A DNA stretch of 64,000 nucleotides, from contig URVM01000011.1 in the NCBI GenBank assembly GCA_900551325.1, positions 1 through 64,000 on the forward strand. The letters are read 5' to 3'. Shown in pieces: positions 33,861-42,767 of the stretch; the first letter of the stretch is position 1, and each line of letters starts with the position of its first letter. This DNA is from an uncultured Eubacteriales bacterium (GTDB lineage: Bacteria > Bacillota > Clostridia > Lachnospirales > Cellulosilyticaceae). Below the pieces are notes generated by a model. That model searched no databases and was not told the DNA's origin. It saw only the letters and a program-made list of their open reading frames with translations. The position numbers were made by a program, and so were the translations under genes.

Positions 33861-34105
33861 AAGCCTTTCGTCTCTACATACTATAGAGACGAAAGGCATA
33901 CTTTCGCGGTACCACTCTAATTCAACCTGTAAAGGTTGCACTTATGTCTTCTATAACGGGAAGTCCCGCTTAATCTACTTGAGTTCAATTAAGATGCTCC
34001 ACGACGAGTTCATACACTTTCTTGCTATTTCTCACCTTCCAATAGCTCTCTGAAAAAAAAGTTAGCATTACTACTTCGCTTCTTTGCATTATATGATTAT
34101 TTATA
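33861..34105 (-). promoter_or_regulatory. T-box riboswitch (leucine) before leuS
   Basis: The minus-strand leader contains the T-box AGAGTGGTACCGCG (33918-33905), the GGTGAGA element of stem I, and a terminator hairpin GCCTTTCGTCTCTA...TAGAGACGAAAGGC at 33863-33897 followed by TTTTTTAG. A candidate specifier loop reads GAA-CTC-G with CTC at 34008-34006, a leucine codon, bounded by ATGCT/AGCAT pairing of stem I. Binding of uncharged tRNA-Leu would favour the antiterminator and leuS expression. A second GAACTC occurs at about 33986-33981. Confidence 0.92.
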
Positions 34106-34174
34106 TTTCTTTATATTATGTCAAAGCAATTTTATCATAAGGTAAAAGTAAAATCAACGCCTAAACTGAATTAT

Positions 34175-34864
34175 TTATAATTCTTCTATATATAGTACTT
34201 GGGGCAAGTTTGTAAATATTTCTATGAGTGACAAATTAGACCAAAGTTTTTCTGTTCTTAGAGTAATAAACATACCTATCTTATCTGAACCAATTGTTCT
34301 AGATTTAGTGATTTCAAGGGCAGATACTTGCACTTTCTTCTCTTTTAAATAGGCTAATATCTCTCCCACTTCTTGTACCTTTTCAAGTTCAATATAAAAC
34401 TCAACTTCCTTTGCATGACTTAGCATATAAAAATCTAGCTTTTGTAATATAGTCATACCTCCTAATATAAATATACATCCAACTAGAGCACCTTCATAAA
34501 AACCAATACCTATGGCCAATCCCATACATGCAGATGCCCATAAACCTGCTGCTGTTGTTAGCCCTTTTACCTGCTGTTTACCTGTTACTATAATTGTACC
34601 TGCACCTAGAAAGCCTATTCCACTAATAACCTGTGCCCCAAGCCTTGTTGGGTCACCTCCCATTTGCAGTATCTCCACAATATACTGATTGGTAATCATA
34701 GTTAGGGTAGCACCTATACATACTAAAATATGAGTCCTTAGCCCTGCTGGTCTTTTCTTTCTTTCTCTTTCAAAGCCAATGATCCCACCAAAAAGCATAG
34801 CTAGACATAACCTAACAATAATAGAAAGGATATTCAGTTGTCTTAAATATTCCAAATCCAGCAT
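34175..34864 (-). CDS. MgtC/SapB family membrane protein
   Basis: The 229-aa protein has four to five membrane segments in the first 150 residues with MgtC landmarks: LCLAMLFGGIIGFERERKKRPAGLRTHILVCIGA near the N-terminus and RLGAQVISGIGFLGAGTI, then VKGLTTAAGLWASACMGLAIG. The C-terminal 75 residues form a soluble ACT-like region. MgtC proteins relate to magnesium limitation or phosphate/membrane potential control; the function here is undetermined. The start at 34864 is chosen since GGGGG lies six bases before it and inside the longer frame. Confidence 0.9.
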   Translation of the reverse strand: MLDLEYLRQLNILSIIVRLCLAMLFGGIIGFERERKKRPAGLRTHILVCIGATLTMITNQYIVEILQMGGDPTRLGAQVISGIGFLGAGTIIVTGKQQVKGLTTAAGLWASACMGLAIGIGFYEGALVGCIFILGGMTILQKLDFYMLSHAKEVEFYIELEKVQEVGEILAYLKEKKVQVSALEITKSRTIGSDKIGMFITLRTEKLWSNLSLIEIFTNLPQVLYIEEL

Positions 34865-35017
34865 ATATTTCCCCCTTTCTTTTATCTTTATAAATCTATG
34901 CATGTGGATTATATTTTACTTATATGAAGAGTTTATGATAAGGGTGACATTTAAGAACATTTGTTATATACTGGAATTGAAATTTTCAAATTTATTTTAC
35001 AATGAGGGAGGGATTGT

Positions 35018-35446
35018 ATGCATTGTCCAATATGTCATCATGAACTTCGTGGGGAAAGTTTCTGCCCAAATTGTGGGCAGGCCATTTCTTATGAAGGTAT
35101 TAAACCGATTTATCAATATGGGGACGGAGTGCCTGTTGAAATTAAAAAATGGAACTGGGGAGCATTTATGTTCAATATTTGGTGGGGCATTGGTAATAAA
35201 ACTTATTTACCCCTTTTATGTTTCATTCCATACTTTAATCTTATTTGGATGTTTGTATGTGGCTTTAAAGGAAATGAATGGGCTTGGAAAAGTGGAAATT
35301 ATAGACCTACAGATATCCAAAAGTTTTTAACCATCCAAAAAACTTGGAACCGTGGAGGTATTTGGCAGTTTGTCTTTTCTTTATGCCTGACTCTGCTTCT
35401 TATCGTACTTTATAGCATTATTTTTATAGCACTAATCAACTACTAA
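35018..35446 (+). CDS. Zinc-ribbon membrane protein, paralog 1
   Basis: The 142-aa protein opens with a zinc ribbon (CPICHHEL...CPNCGQ, residues 3-23), followed by VEIKKWNWGAFMFNIWWGIGNKTYLPLLC and FNLIWMFVCGFKGNEWAWKSGNY, a conserved membrane-embedded aromatic segment, and a last hydrophobic helix (about 115-140). It shares this core almost word for word with the next gene. A GAGGGAGGG site precedes the ATG. The function is unknown; the family resembles DUF2628-type proteins. Confidence 0.83.
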   Translation: MHCPICHHELRGESFCPNCGQAISYEGIKPIYQYGDGVPVEIKKWNWGAFMFNIWWGIGNKTYLPLLCFIPYFNLIWMFVCGFKGNEWAWKSGNYRPTDIQKFLTIQKTWNRGGIWQFVFSLCLTLLLIVLYSIIFIALINY

Positions 35447-35473
35447 AATTAAATTGTAAAGGGGGTTTTACAT

Positions 35474-36070
35474 ATGAATTGTCCTAAATGTAATGCACCA
35501 CTTGATGGTGTTGATGGTTTTTGTTCTCATTGCGGTGCCTTCTTCTCACAAGAAGCAGCTATGGAGCCTACTGTAAATTCTGATTCTCAGTCTTCTTTTG
35601 ATGATCCTACTAGTATTGACCCACCATGGTTAAATAGCACTTTACCAGCAGGTAAGCCTATCTATTCTAACGATGGCCCTCCTAATATTTATGCTCCTGC
35701 ATCCTCAAATAATAGTTCTGATTATCACAAATCTTATGATTCAGGTATAGTTCCACCTGAAATTAAAAAATGGAATTGGGGTGCCTTCTCATTTAATATT
35801 ATATGGGGCATTGGTAATCACAGTTATTTACCTCTTCTTTGCCTTATTCCTATCTTTAATTTTATTTGGATGTTTGTATGTGGTGCAAAAGGTAATGAAT
35901 GGGCTTGGAAAAGTGGTAGATTTAATAATGTAGATGATTTTATAGCTACACAAGAAACTTGGAATAGAGCAGGTCTTGCTTTCTTTATAATAAATCTTAT
36001 TGTTATCGTAATTTATATTCTATTTTTGGTTGTAACTCTTTCAACAACTTTTTCGTCTATTTATAACTAG
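35474..36070 (+). CDS. Zinc-ribbon membrane protein, paralog 2
   Basis: The 198-aa protein has a zinc ribbon (CPKCNAPL...CSHCGA), a Ser/Pro/Asn-rich linker of about 70 residues that the neighbour lacks, then PPEIKKWNWGAFSFNIIWGIGNHSYLPLLC and FIWMFVCGAKGNEWAWKSGRF, and a terminal hydrophobic helix. It starts 27 bp after its paralog, with AAAGGGGG before the ATG, so the pair is one operon arising from tandem duplication. Function unknown. Confidence 0.83.
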   Translation: MNCPKCNAPLDGVDGFCSHCGAFFSQEAAMEPTVNSDSQSSFDDPTSIDPPWLNSTLPAGKPIYSNDGPPNIYAPASSNNSSDYHKSYDSGIVPPEIKKWNWGAFSFNIIWGIGNHSYLPLLCLIPIFNFIWMFVCGAKGNEWAWKSGRFNNVDDFIATQETWNRAGLAFFIINLIVIVIYILFLVVTLSTTFSSIYN

Positions 36071-36091
36071 TAATTTTGTTAACATTCAGGA

Positions 36092-36125
36092 GCTGCGCAC
36101 TCATTAGTGCTCGGCTCTTTTTTGT
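36092..36125 (+). terminator. Terminator after the zinc-ribbon paralogs
   Basis: GAGCTGCGCAC pairs with GTGCTCGGCTC (two mismatches) around a 6-nt loop and is followed by TTTTTT. Confidence 0.8.
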
Positions 36126-36249
36126 AACTTATATTTACATTAAACTGTAATTACATTTTCTGCGTGTGTGCATCTTGGGTGGCTTTTGTAATGTCAAAGG
36201 TTGCTTTTGAACACTTTAGAAAAGATTTGAATTCATATCTTTTAAAGTC

Positions 36250-36505
36250 CGAATTACTGTCTCGGTGTAGTCTTCTTAGGTATCAGGCTGGCTGTAACTC
36301 CTCCTCAAGCTTCCACTTCCGGTGGCTAAGAGGCTGTAAACTCGGGGATCGTAAGAACGCCAGAAACTTGCTTCGCTTCAAACACCTGGCTAAGTGCCTT
36401 ACTCACCCGCTCATTAACAGCCTCTAATCCACCTGCATAAGCCGCTTTCGTAGGAGCCACAGCCAGCCTTTCACCTATTAGATTATTCTAAGAGACAGTA
36501 ATTCG
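36250..36505. ncRNA. Candidate structured RNA: nested inverted-repeat element of about 255 bp
   Basis: Between the zinc-ribbon genes and the EF-G-like gene (gap 36071-36656) is a segment with clearly higher G+C than its flanks and no convincing gene. It folds as a stack of nested helices: 36250-36263 with 36492-36505 (14 bp perfect), 36286-36295 with 36459-36468 (10 bp), 36298-36302 with 36452-36456, 36321-36337 with 36417-36433 (15 of 17), 36343-36346 with 36406-36409, 36351-36355 with 36398-36402, and 36359-36363 with 36386-36390. Asymmetric internal loops suggest RNA rather than a simple MITE. Strand is uncertain; the minus strand is richer in G. I cannot assign a known RNA class. Confidence 0.6.
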
Positions 36506-36540
36506 AACCTCAATCCAAAGAATAGTTGTATGATACACAA

Positions 36541-36586
36541 AAGGAGCTTACATTAGTTGATTAAAACCAGCTGATGTAAGCTCCTT
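36541..36586 (-). terminator. Terminator downstream of the EF-G-like gene
   Basis: AAGGAGCTTACATTAG pairs with CTGATGTAAGCTCCTT (one G-T pair), a 16-bp stem about 70 nt after the stop codon of the gene at 36657. On the minus strand it is followed by TTGTG, a weak T tract. Confidence 0.72.
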
Positions 36587-36656
36587 ATTCATTGTTCTTT
36601 ATTTACTGACCTTTATTCATTAACACTATAAATACTATCACTTAGCTAATGTCTGC

Positions 36657-38687
36657 TTATGCCATTTTCTTTCTAGCTTCAATAACCTTATCTTGTATTT
36701 CTTGTGGTGCTTCTTCATAGCGTTCAAAAGTATACTCTACATTTCCTCTACCTTGTGTCATAGAGCGAAGGTCTGTAGCGTAGCGATATAATTCTGACAT
36801 AGGTACTTCTGCACTAATAATTTGTTTCTTCCCTTTAAGTTCCATTCCTATAAGGCGTCCACGGCGTTTTTTCATGTCTCCCATAATATCGCCTGTATAT
36901 TCCTCTGGTATAGCTATTTCTACATGAGCAATAGGTTCAAGAATAGTTGGTTTAGCCTTTAATACACCTTCTTTAAATGCTAATGTGGTTGCCATCTTAA
37001 ATGCCATCTCAGAAGAATCTACTGGATGGTAAGAACCATCTAATAAAATAGCTTTTAGGCCTACTACAGGATAGCCTGCAAGCACACCTCTATTTACACA
37101 TTCTTCTAGTCCCTTCTCAACTGCTGGGAAGTATTGTTTTGGTACAGCACCACCAAAGATTTTTTCTTCAAAGATATAAGGCATTTCTAAGTCACCGGAT
37201 GGCTCAAATTCCATTACTACATCCCCGTATTGTCCATGTCCACCTGATTGTTTCTTGTGTTTACCTCGAACTTGCATCTTGCCTTTAATAGTTTCTCTAT
37301 AGCGTGTAGTTGGTTTTTCTAGTTTAACAGCTACTTTAAATTTATCCATAAGCATATTTACAATAACATCAAGCTGTTGCTCACCTATACCGTAAATAAC
37401 TGTTTCTTTTGTTTCTTTATCATACTCTGTATAAAATGTTTTATCTTCTGCCATCAGTTTAGAAAGAGAGAGAGACATTTTCTCTTCATCCCCTTTACCA
37501 AGTGGGAAAATAGCCATTTTTACATAAGGTTTATCAAATGCAATAGGTTCATATTCGAGTTTTGCATCTTTATCACATAAAGTATCATTTGTATTTACAT
37601 CTTTAAGTTTTGTAACTGCTCCAATATCACCTGGATGTAAAGTCTCTACTTCAAATTGTTCCTTACCTTGTAATACATAAAGGTGTACAAATTTCTCTGT
37701 CTCTCCACTACGCATATTCAGTAAGGTGTCATCTCTATTAACTGTTCCACTTTTAACTTTAAAGAAAGAAAATTTACCAATGAATGGATCTACCATAGTC
37801 TTAAATACAAAGATGCCTGTCTTATTTTCTACATCACAAGGATGCGCTGTTTCATCTGGTGCTGGGAAACAACGAATAATATTATCCATTAATGTACGAA
37901 TACCTGCACACTCTATAGCACTACCACATAATACAGGTACAATATCTCCTGATGCTACACCTACTTTAAGTGCATTTTCTATTTCACTGACTGTGATTTC
38001 TTCTTCAGCAAAATATTTTTCCATAAGTGTTTCATCAGTTTCTGCAACGGCTTCAAGAATCATAGTACGAACATGATTAATCTTCTCTTCATATCCTGCT
38101 GGAATAGGACATTCGATAACTTTATCACCTTCAAATTTTCTTGCAACCATTTTCACTACATGGATATACCCAATATAGCGTTCACCCTCATACCAAGGTA
38201 CTTGCATAGGGGCAACACTATGGCCTAACTTTTCTTTACAGTCTTCTAATATAGCTTCAAAGTTAACATGTGCTGCATCCATTTCTGTAATATACAGTAT
38301 ACGTGGTAAATGCATCTCTTCACATGTTTCCCACGCTTTTTCTGTACCTACTTCTATGCCATTTGATGCCTTCATAACGATAATCGCTGCATCTGAAACA
38401 CTTAAAGCTTCTTTTACATTTCCTACAAAATCAAAATATCCTGGTGTATCTAAAACATTAATCTTGTGCCCTTTCCATTCTATAGGGATTAAAGAAGTTC
38501 GAATAGAAATTTTGCGTTTGATTTCTTCTGGATCAAAATCACTTGTAGTTGTTCCATTCTCTACTTTCCCATACCTATTTTTTCCACCTGCCGTATAAAG
38601 CATACCTTCTGCTAGTGTAGTTTTCCCGCATCCTCCGTGTCCTAATAGCGCAATGTTACGAATATTCTTTGTTTTATACACATTCAT
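36657..38687 (-). CDS. EF-G-like translational GTPase (EF-G2 type)
   Basis: The 676-aa protein has elongation factor G architecture: GTPase domain with P-loop GHGGCGKTTL near residue 15 and DTPGYFDF near residue 78, domain II with GKFSFFKVKSG, and domains III-V ending in EVPMSELYRYATDLRSMTQGRG. The usual G4 motif NKxD reads ITEMDA near residue 135, so the guanine-recognition Asn-Lys pair is replaced by Thr-Glu. It is separate from the str operon and is a second EF-G paralog, so canonical translocation is not assured. The start is the ATG at 38687, seven bases after AGGAGG; an ATG two codons upstream is too close. Confidence 0.9.
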   Translation of the reverse strand: MNVYKTKNIRNIALLGHGGCGKTTLAEGMLYTAGGKNRYGKVENGTTTSDFDPEEIKRKISIRTSLIPIEWKGHKINVLDTPGYFDFVGNVKEALSVSDAAIIVMKASNGIEVGTEKAWETCEEMHLPRILYITEMDAAHVNFEAILEDCKEKLGHSVAPMQVPWYEGERYIGYIHVVKMVARKFEGDKVIECPIPAGYEEKINHVRTMILEAVAETDETLMEKYFAEEEITVSEIENALKVGVASGDIVPVLCGSAIECAGIRTLMDNIIRCFPAPDETAHPCDVENKTGIFVFKTMVDPFIGKFSFFKVKSGTVNRDDTLLNMRSGETEKFVHLYVLQGKEQFEVETLHPGDIGAVTKLKDVNTNDTLCDKDAKLEYEPIAFDKPYVKMAIFPLGKGDEEKMSLSLSKLMAEDKTFYTEYDKETKETVIYGIGEQQLDVIVNMLMDKFKVAVKLEKPTTRYRETIKGKMQVRGKHKKQSGGHGQYGDVVMEFEPSGDLEMPYIFEEKIFGGAVPKQYFPAVEKGLEECVNRGVLAGYPVVGLKAILLDGSYHPVDSSEMAFKMATTLAFKEGVLKAKPTILEPIAHVEIAIPEEYTGDIMGDMKKRRGRLIGMELKGKKQIISAEVPMSELYRYATDLRSMTQGRGNVEYTFERYEEAPQEIQDKVIEARKKMA

Positions 38688-38922
38688 AGACATACCTCCT
38701 ATAGAATTAGATTAAGCATATTACCTTATATTATATATTCGACGACACTAATCAGAAAACCTTTATTTTTCTGACTTTAATCTAATACATATTATAAAGT
38801 TGTCCTTTTCATTTATATGAAAATAATTACTAAAAAATACCTATGTCTATTATGCGTTACCGCCTAGAAAACTATGCACAAAACCTTCCGGGCTCTTTAC
38901 TTCTTATTCTTTTATATAAAAC

Positions 38923-38957
38923 AAGGCAGTCATACCCCCTCGTGTATGACCGCCTTA
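38923..38957 (-). terminator. Terminator after glyA
   Basis: AAGGCAGTCATAC pairs with GTATGACCGCCTT (one mismatch). On the minus strand it is followed by GTTTTATATAA, about 12 nt after the glyA stop codon. Confidence 0.82.
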
Positions 38958-38968
38958 TTTTATATAAT

Positions 38969-40207
38969 TTATTTATATAATGGATATTTATCAAGAAGTG
39001 TAGCAACACGTTCTCTACATTCACACTGATTACCTTCAAAGTCCTTAATAGCAAGATACATAATTTCTGCAATTTCTTTCATATCTTCTTCTTTCATACC
39101 TCTTGTTGTAACAGCTGGTGTACCAAGACGAATACCGCTTGTAATAAATGGACTTTCTGGATCAAATGGAATAGTATTTTTATTGCATGTAATACCTATT
39201 TCATCTAAGAGATGCTCTGCATCTTTACCTGTAACATTCATATTACGTAAGTCAACATTCATTAAATGATTCTCTGTATCTCCTGATACAATTGTAAAGC
39301 CTTTTTCTTTTAGTCCTTCACAAAGCGCTTTCGCATTGTTTAAAACTTGTTGTTGATATGCATTAAATTCTTCAGTTAATGCTTCTTTAAAACATACAGC
39401 CTTAGCTGCGATCACATGGATTAATGGTCCACCTTGTATACCTGGGAAGATAGCTTTATCAATGATCTTTGCGTGTTCAGCTTTGCAAAGAATCATACCA
39501 CCACGTGGTCCTCTTAAAGTTTTGTGAGTTGTTGTTGTTACAAAATCAGCATATGGTACTGGTGATGGATGAAGACCTGCAGCAATTAAACCTGCAATAT
39601 GTGCCATATCAACCATAAGGTAGGCACCTACCTCATCAGCAATTTCACGGAACTTCTTAAAGTCAATAATACGTCCATAAGCACTAGCCCCTGCAATAAT
39701 CATTTTAGGGCGTGTTTCTAGAGCTCTTTCTCTTACCATATTATAGTCAATTAAACCTGTTTCTTTCTCTACTTCGTAAGAAACAATATTATAGTGTTTA
39801 CCTGATATATTTACTGGACTACCATGTGTTAAATGCCCACCATGACTTAAGTCCATTCCCATTACTGTATCACCTGGTTTTAATACTGCAAAAAATACAG
39901 CTTGGTTAGCTTGTGAACCTGAGTTAGGCTGTACATTGGCATGCTCTGCTCCGAAAAGTTTTTTTGCACGTTCTCTTGCTAACTCTTCTACTTGATCTAC
40001 TACTTCGCAGCCACCATAGTAACGTTTACCTGGGTAACCTTCTGCGTATTTATTAGTTAAAGTACTTCCCATTGCCGCCATAACAGCTTCACTTACAAAG
40101 TTCTCTGAAGCAATAAGCTCTATTTTACTTTGTTGTCTTTTAGTTTCTTCTTCAATTAAATTTGCAATTTCTAAATCTACTTTTTTAACTTGGTCTAATG
40201 AATACAT
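38969..40207 (-). CDS. glyA: Serine hydroxymethyltransferase
   Basis: GlyA interconverts serine and glycine with tetrahydrofolate, using PLP. The 412-aa protein has ELIASENFVSEAVM near residue 28, YAEGYPGKRYYGGCE near residue 50, MDLSHGGHLTHG near residue 115, and the PLP lysine in TTTTHKTLRGPRGG near residue 225. The open frame extends 10 codons upstream of the chosen ATG without a better ribosome site; the shorter start gives the family's normal length. It is probably monocistronic. Confidence 0.95.
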   Translation of the reverse strand: MYSLDQVKKVDLEIANLIEEETKRQQSKIELIASENFVSEAVMAAMGSTLTNKYAEGYPGKRYYGGCEVVDQVEELARERAKKLFGAEHANVQPNSGSQANQAVFFAVLKPGDTVMGMDLSHGGHLTHGSPVNISGKHYNIVSYEVEKETGLIDYNMVRERALETRPKMIIAGASAYGRIIDFKKFREIADEVGAYLMVDMAHIAGLIAAGLHPSPVPYADFVTTTTHKTLRGPRGGMILCKAEHAKIIDKAIFPGIQGGPLIHVIAAKAVCFKEALTEEFNAYQQQVLNNAKALCEGLKEKGFTIVSGDTENHLMNVDLRNMNVTGKDAEHLLDEIGITCNKNTIPFDPESPFITSGIRLGTPAVTTRGMKEEDMKEIAEIMYLAIKDFEGNQCECRERVATLLDKYPLYK

Positions 40208-40269
40208 TTTTACACCCGCTTTCTTTATACTTATCATATAAGATAATTTCAGTTCTGTACAGATAATTA

Positions 40270-40851
40270 TTATCTATTAATATAAGCCTCATAACCCCGT
40301 TTAAGGGCTAAGTGGTTTATTTCTATGGTTTCTTTAGGAACTATTTTTTCAATAATTTCTTTCCATTCTTCTAGAGAATCTTCTATGTAAGCTGCATATG
40401 CACCTATCATAATCATATTGACTACTTTTACATTTCCAATTTCCTTTGCTATAGAAAGTGCATCTATTAAACATGCCCCAGCATTTATTTCTTTTATGGT
40501 TTCTTCAATATTTTCTGGGTATTTTACTGTTCCCATTACAACTGGCATAGGGTCAATTCTTTGAGTATTAGCAATGATTACACCATCTTTTTTAAGATAG
40601 TGACTATATCTAAGTGCTTCTAATTTCTCAAAGGCAAAGATTACATCTGCTTCTCCTATTTCTACAAGTGGGGAGTAGACTTTATCTGCATACTTTACTT
40701 GCATCACTACACTACCACCTCTTTGTGCCATGCCATGGACTTCTGACATTTTAACATCTTGTCCTTTAGCTAGGGCATAGCCTCCTATAATACGCCCAGT
40801 AAGTAATATGCCTTGCCCTCCTACACCTACAATCAGTATATTTTTAGCCAT
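40270..40851 (-). CDS. iorB: Indolepyruvate:ferredoxin oxidoreductase, beta subunit
   Basis: This 193-aa subunit belongs to the pyruvate ferredoxin oxidoreductase gamma-type family: NILIVGVGGQGILLTGRIIG at the N-terminus, SEVHGMAQRGGSVVMQVKYA near residue 38, and ADVIFAFEKLEALRY near residue 72. With the alpha subunit it oxidatively decarboxylates aryl-2-oxoacids such as indolepyruvate to acyl-CoA, reducing ferredoxin. It starts one base after the alpha gene's stop codon, after GGGGAGGAG, so the two are translationally coupled. Confidence 0.93.
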   Translation of the reverse strand: MAKNILIVGVGGQGILLTGRIIGGYALAKGQDVKMSEVHGMAQRGGSVVMQVKYADKVYSPLVEIGEADVIFAFEKLEALRYSHYLKKDGVIIANTQRIDPMPVVMGTVKYPENIEETIKEINAGACLIDALSIAKEIGNVKVVNMIMIGAYAAYIEDSLEEWKEIIEKIVPKETIEINHLALKRGYEAYINR

Positions 40852-40852
40852 C

Positions 40853-42580
40853 TTACTCCTCCCCTTTTCTTATAGCGCCTTTAGGACAACATGAAGCACA
40901 AAGTCCACATCCTGCACAAAGAGCATCGTTTATTTGTGTATGTTCCTCACCTTTTATGAGAGCTGGACATCCAAGTTTCATACATATACCACAGTTACTA
41001 CACTCTTGTTTTTCTATTTTATAAAGTGGTTTCTTATCCTTAATAAGTAGTTTACAAGGTGCTTTTGTAATAATAACAGATGGTTCCATTCTCGCTACCT
41101 CTTCTTTTAACCTAGCCTCAATCTCTTTCATATTATAAGCATTTACTACGTGAACATGCTTTACTCCTATAGCTTTTACAAGTTGTTCTAAGTCAAGACT
41201 ACTTGTTATATCACCTCGTAAAGTTTTACCTGTTGCTGGATGGTGTTGATGACCTGTCATCCCTGTTGTAGCGTTATCCGCAATAATTACTGTTCCTATT
41301 CCTTGATTGTAGACTATGTTAATAAGCCCTGTAATGCCTGAGTGAATAAATGTAGAATCTCCAATAATAGCTACTGTATTTTTCATTTGGCCTTTGCCAC
41401 GAGCTTTTTCAAATCCATGTAACATACCAATACTTGCTCCCATACATACACAGCTATCCATAGCAGCGTGGGGTGGGGAAGCTCCTAATGTATAGCAACC
41501 TATATCTCCTGTTACAGTTAAGTTTAACTTTTTCAATACTGTATATACACTACGATGAGGGCAGCCTGGACAAAGCACTGGTGGCCTAATAGGAAGCTCT
41601 ATAGGTACCTTTGTTTCTTCTATATCTATACCAAATACTTGGCGAAGCTTAGTTACTGTAATCTCCCCTTGCTTCCCAAAAAACTCTTTTCCTTTTGCAT
41701 CAATACCTAGACTTCTAACTTGTTCTTCTATAAATGGCTCTAATTCTTCTACTATGTATACTTGATCCACCTTATTTGCAAAGTCATAAATAATATTAAG
41801 TGGAAGAGGATTTACCATATCTAGTTTTAATATATTGGCATGAACGCCACTCTCTTTTACATATTGATAGCATATACCACTTGTAATAATACCTATAGAG
41901 CTATCCGTTAATTCTTCTTTATAAAAACCAAGTGTTTTTATATCTTGTGCTAACTTATTCATACGCTCTTCTACAACCAAATGTCTTTTCTTTGCATTGG
42001 CTGGCACCATAACATATTTAGGAATATCCTTCTTATAAGGCTTTAGTTCGAATTTTTCTCTTTCTTCAAGTTCTACAATACTTTGGGCATGAGATACTCT
42101 TGTTGTTAAACGTACAATAACAGGTGTATCATAGCTTTCACTTACTTTAATAGCATGTTTTATAAACTCCTTACATTCCATACTATCACTTGGCTCAAGC
42201 ACTGGTACATTAGCTGCTCTTGCAATGAGTCTTGTGTCTTGTTCATTTTGTGAACTATGCATACCTGGATCATCTGCAACACATACAACAAGACCTGCAT
42301 TTATACCTGTGTACGCCACCGTAAATAGTGGATCTGCTGCAACGTTAAGGCCAACATGTTTCATAGATACTATAGATCTAGCCCCTCCTATTGCACTTCC
42401 TATTGCTACTTCCATAGCAACTTTTTCATTTGGTGACCACTCAGCATAAATATCTTCATACTTACCAATATACTCAGTAATCTCTGTACTAGGTGTACCT
42501 GGATAAGCGCTTGCTACACTAATACCTGCTTCATAAACTCCCCTTGCTATCCCTTCATTGCCTAGCATAAGTTTTCTCAT
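40853..42580 (-). CDS. iorA: Indolepyruvate:ferredoxin oxidoreductase, alpha subunit
   Basis: The 575-aa protein carries the pyrimidine-binding domain (SAYPGTPSTEITEYI near residue 23), a TPP-binding domain with GDIGCYTLGASPP and GDSTFIHSGITGL, and a C-terminal ferredoxin domain with two [4Fe-4S] motifs, CSNCGICMKLGCP and CAGCGLCASCCP. This is the standard IorA plan used in aromatic amino acid fermentation. The ATG at 42580 is chosen, with GAGGGGGG just upstream and inside the longer frame. Confidence 0.95.
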   Translation of the reverse strand: MRKLMLGNEGIARGVYEAGISVASAYPGTPSTEITEYIGKYEDIYAEWSPNEKVAMEVAIGSAIGGARSIVSMKHVGLNVAADPLFTVAYTGINAGLVVCVADDPGMHSSQNEQDTRLIARAANVPVLEPSDSMECKEFIKHAIKVSESYDTPVIVRLTTRVSHAQSIVELEEREKFELKPYKKDIPKYVMVPANAKKRHLVVEERMNKLAQDIKTLGFYKEELTDSSIGIITSGICYQYVKESGVHANILKLDMVNPLPLNIIYDFANKVDQVYIVEELEPFIEEQVRSLGIDAKGKEFFGKQGEITVTKLRQVFGIDIEETKVPIELPIRPPVLCPGCPHRSVYTVLKKLNLTVTGDIGCYTLGASPPHAAMDSCVCMGASIGMLHGFEKARGKGQMKNTVAIIGDSTFIHSGITGLINIVYNQGIGTVIIADNATTGMTGHQHHPATGKTLRGDITSSLDLEQLVKAIGVKHVHVVNAYNMKEIEARLKEEVARMEPSVIITKAPCKLLIKDKKPLYKIEKQECSNCGICMKLGCPALIKGEEHTQINDALCAGCGLCASCCPKGAIRKGEE

Positions 42581-42704
42581 TTTATCCCCCCTCAATCTTA
42601 ACAAACGACAAAAATATACTTTATTATAAAAATGAATGATATTTTAATATTAACACCATTATTCAGTATTTTACAAGTATTTAACTGTAAGAAATGTAAA
42701 TCCC

Positions 42705-42733
42705 TTTACACACTTTCTACCACATTGTATACT
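42705..42733 (+). promoter_or_regulatory. Promoter of the thrE-type exporter operon
   Basis: TTTACA (42705-42710) is followed by a 17-nt spacer and TATACT (42728-42733), about 35 nt before the ATG at 42768. Confidence 0.72.
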
Positions 42734-42767
42734 TATGTTAAATATTTTTATTATGTGAGGCCCAATT

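Noticed and set aside
34779..35330. 183-aa open frame on the plus strand overlapping the MgtC-like and zinc-ribbon genes
   Set aside because: It is a shadow frame of the real genes 34175-34864 and 35018-35446, which have proper ribosome sites and family matches.
36164..36427. 87-aa open frame inside the inverted-repeat element
   Set aside because: It starts in flank sequence and runs through the nested helices with no ribosome site or homology pattern; the helices explain the sequence better.
42720..42735. TTGTATACTT near the thrE-type promoter as a further GntR operator
   Set aside because: It only matches half of the palindrome and coincides with the -10 element TATACT, so it is more simply a promoter hexamer.
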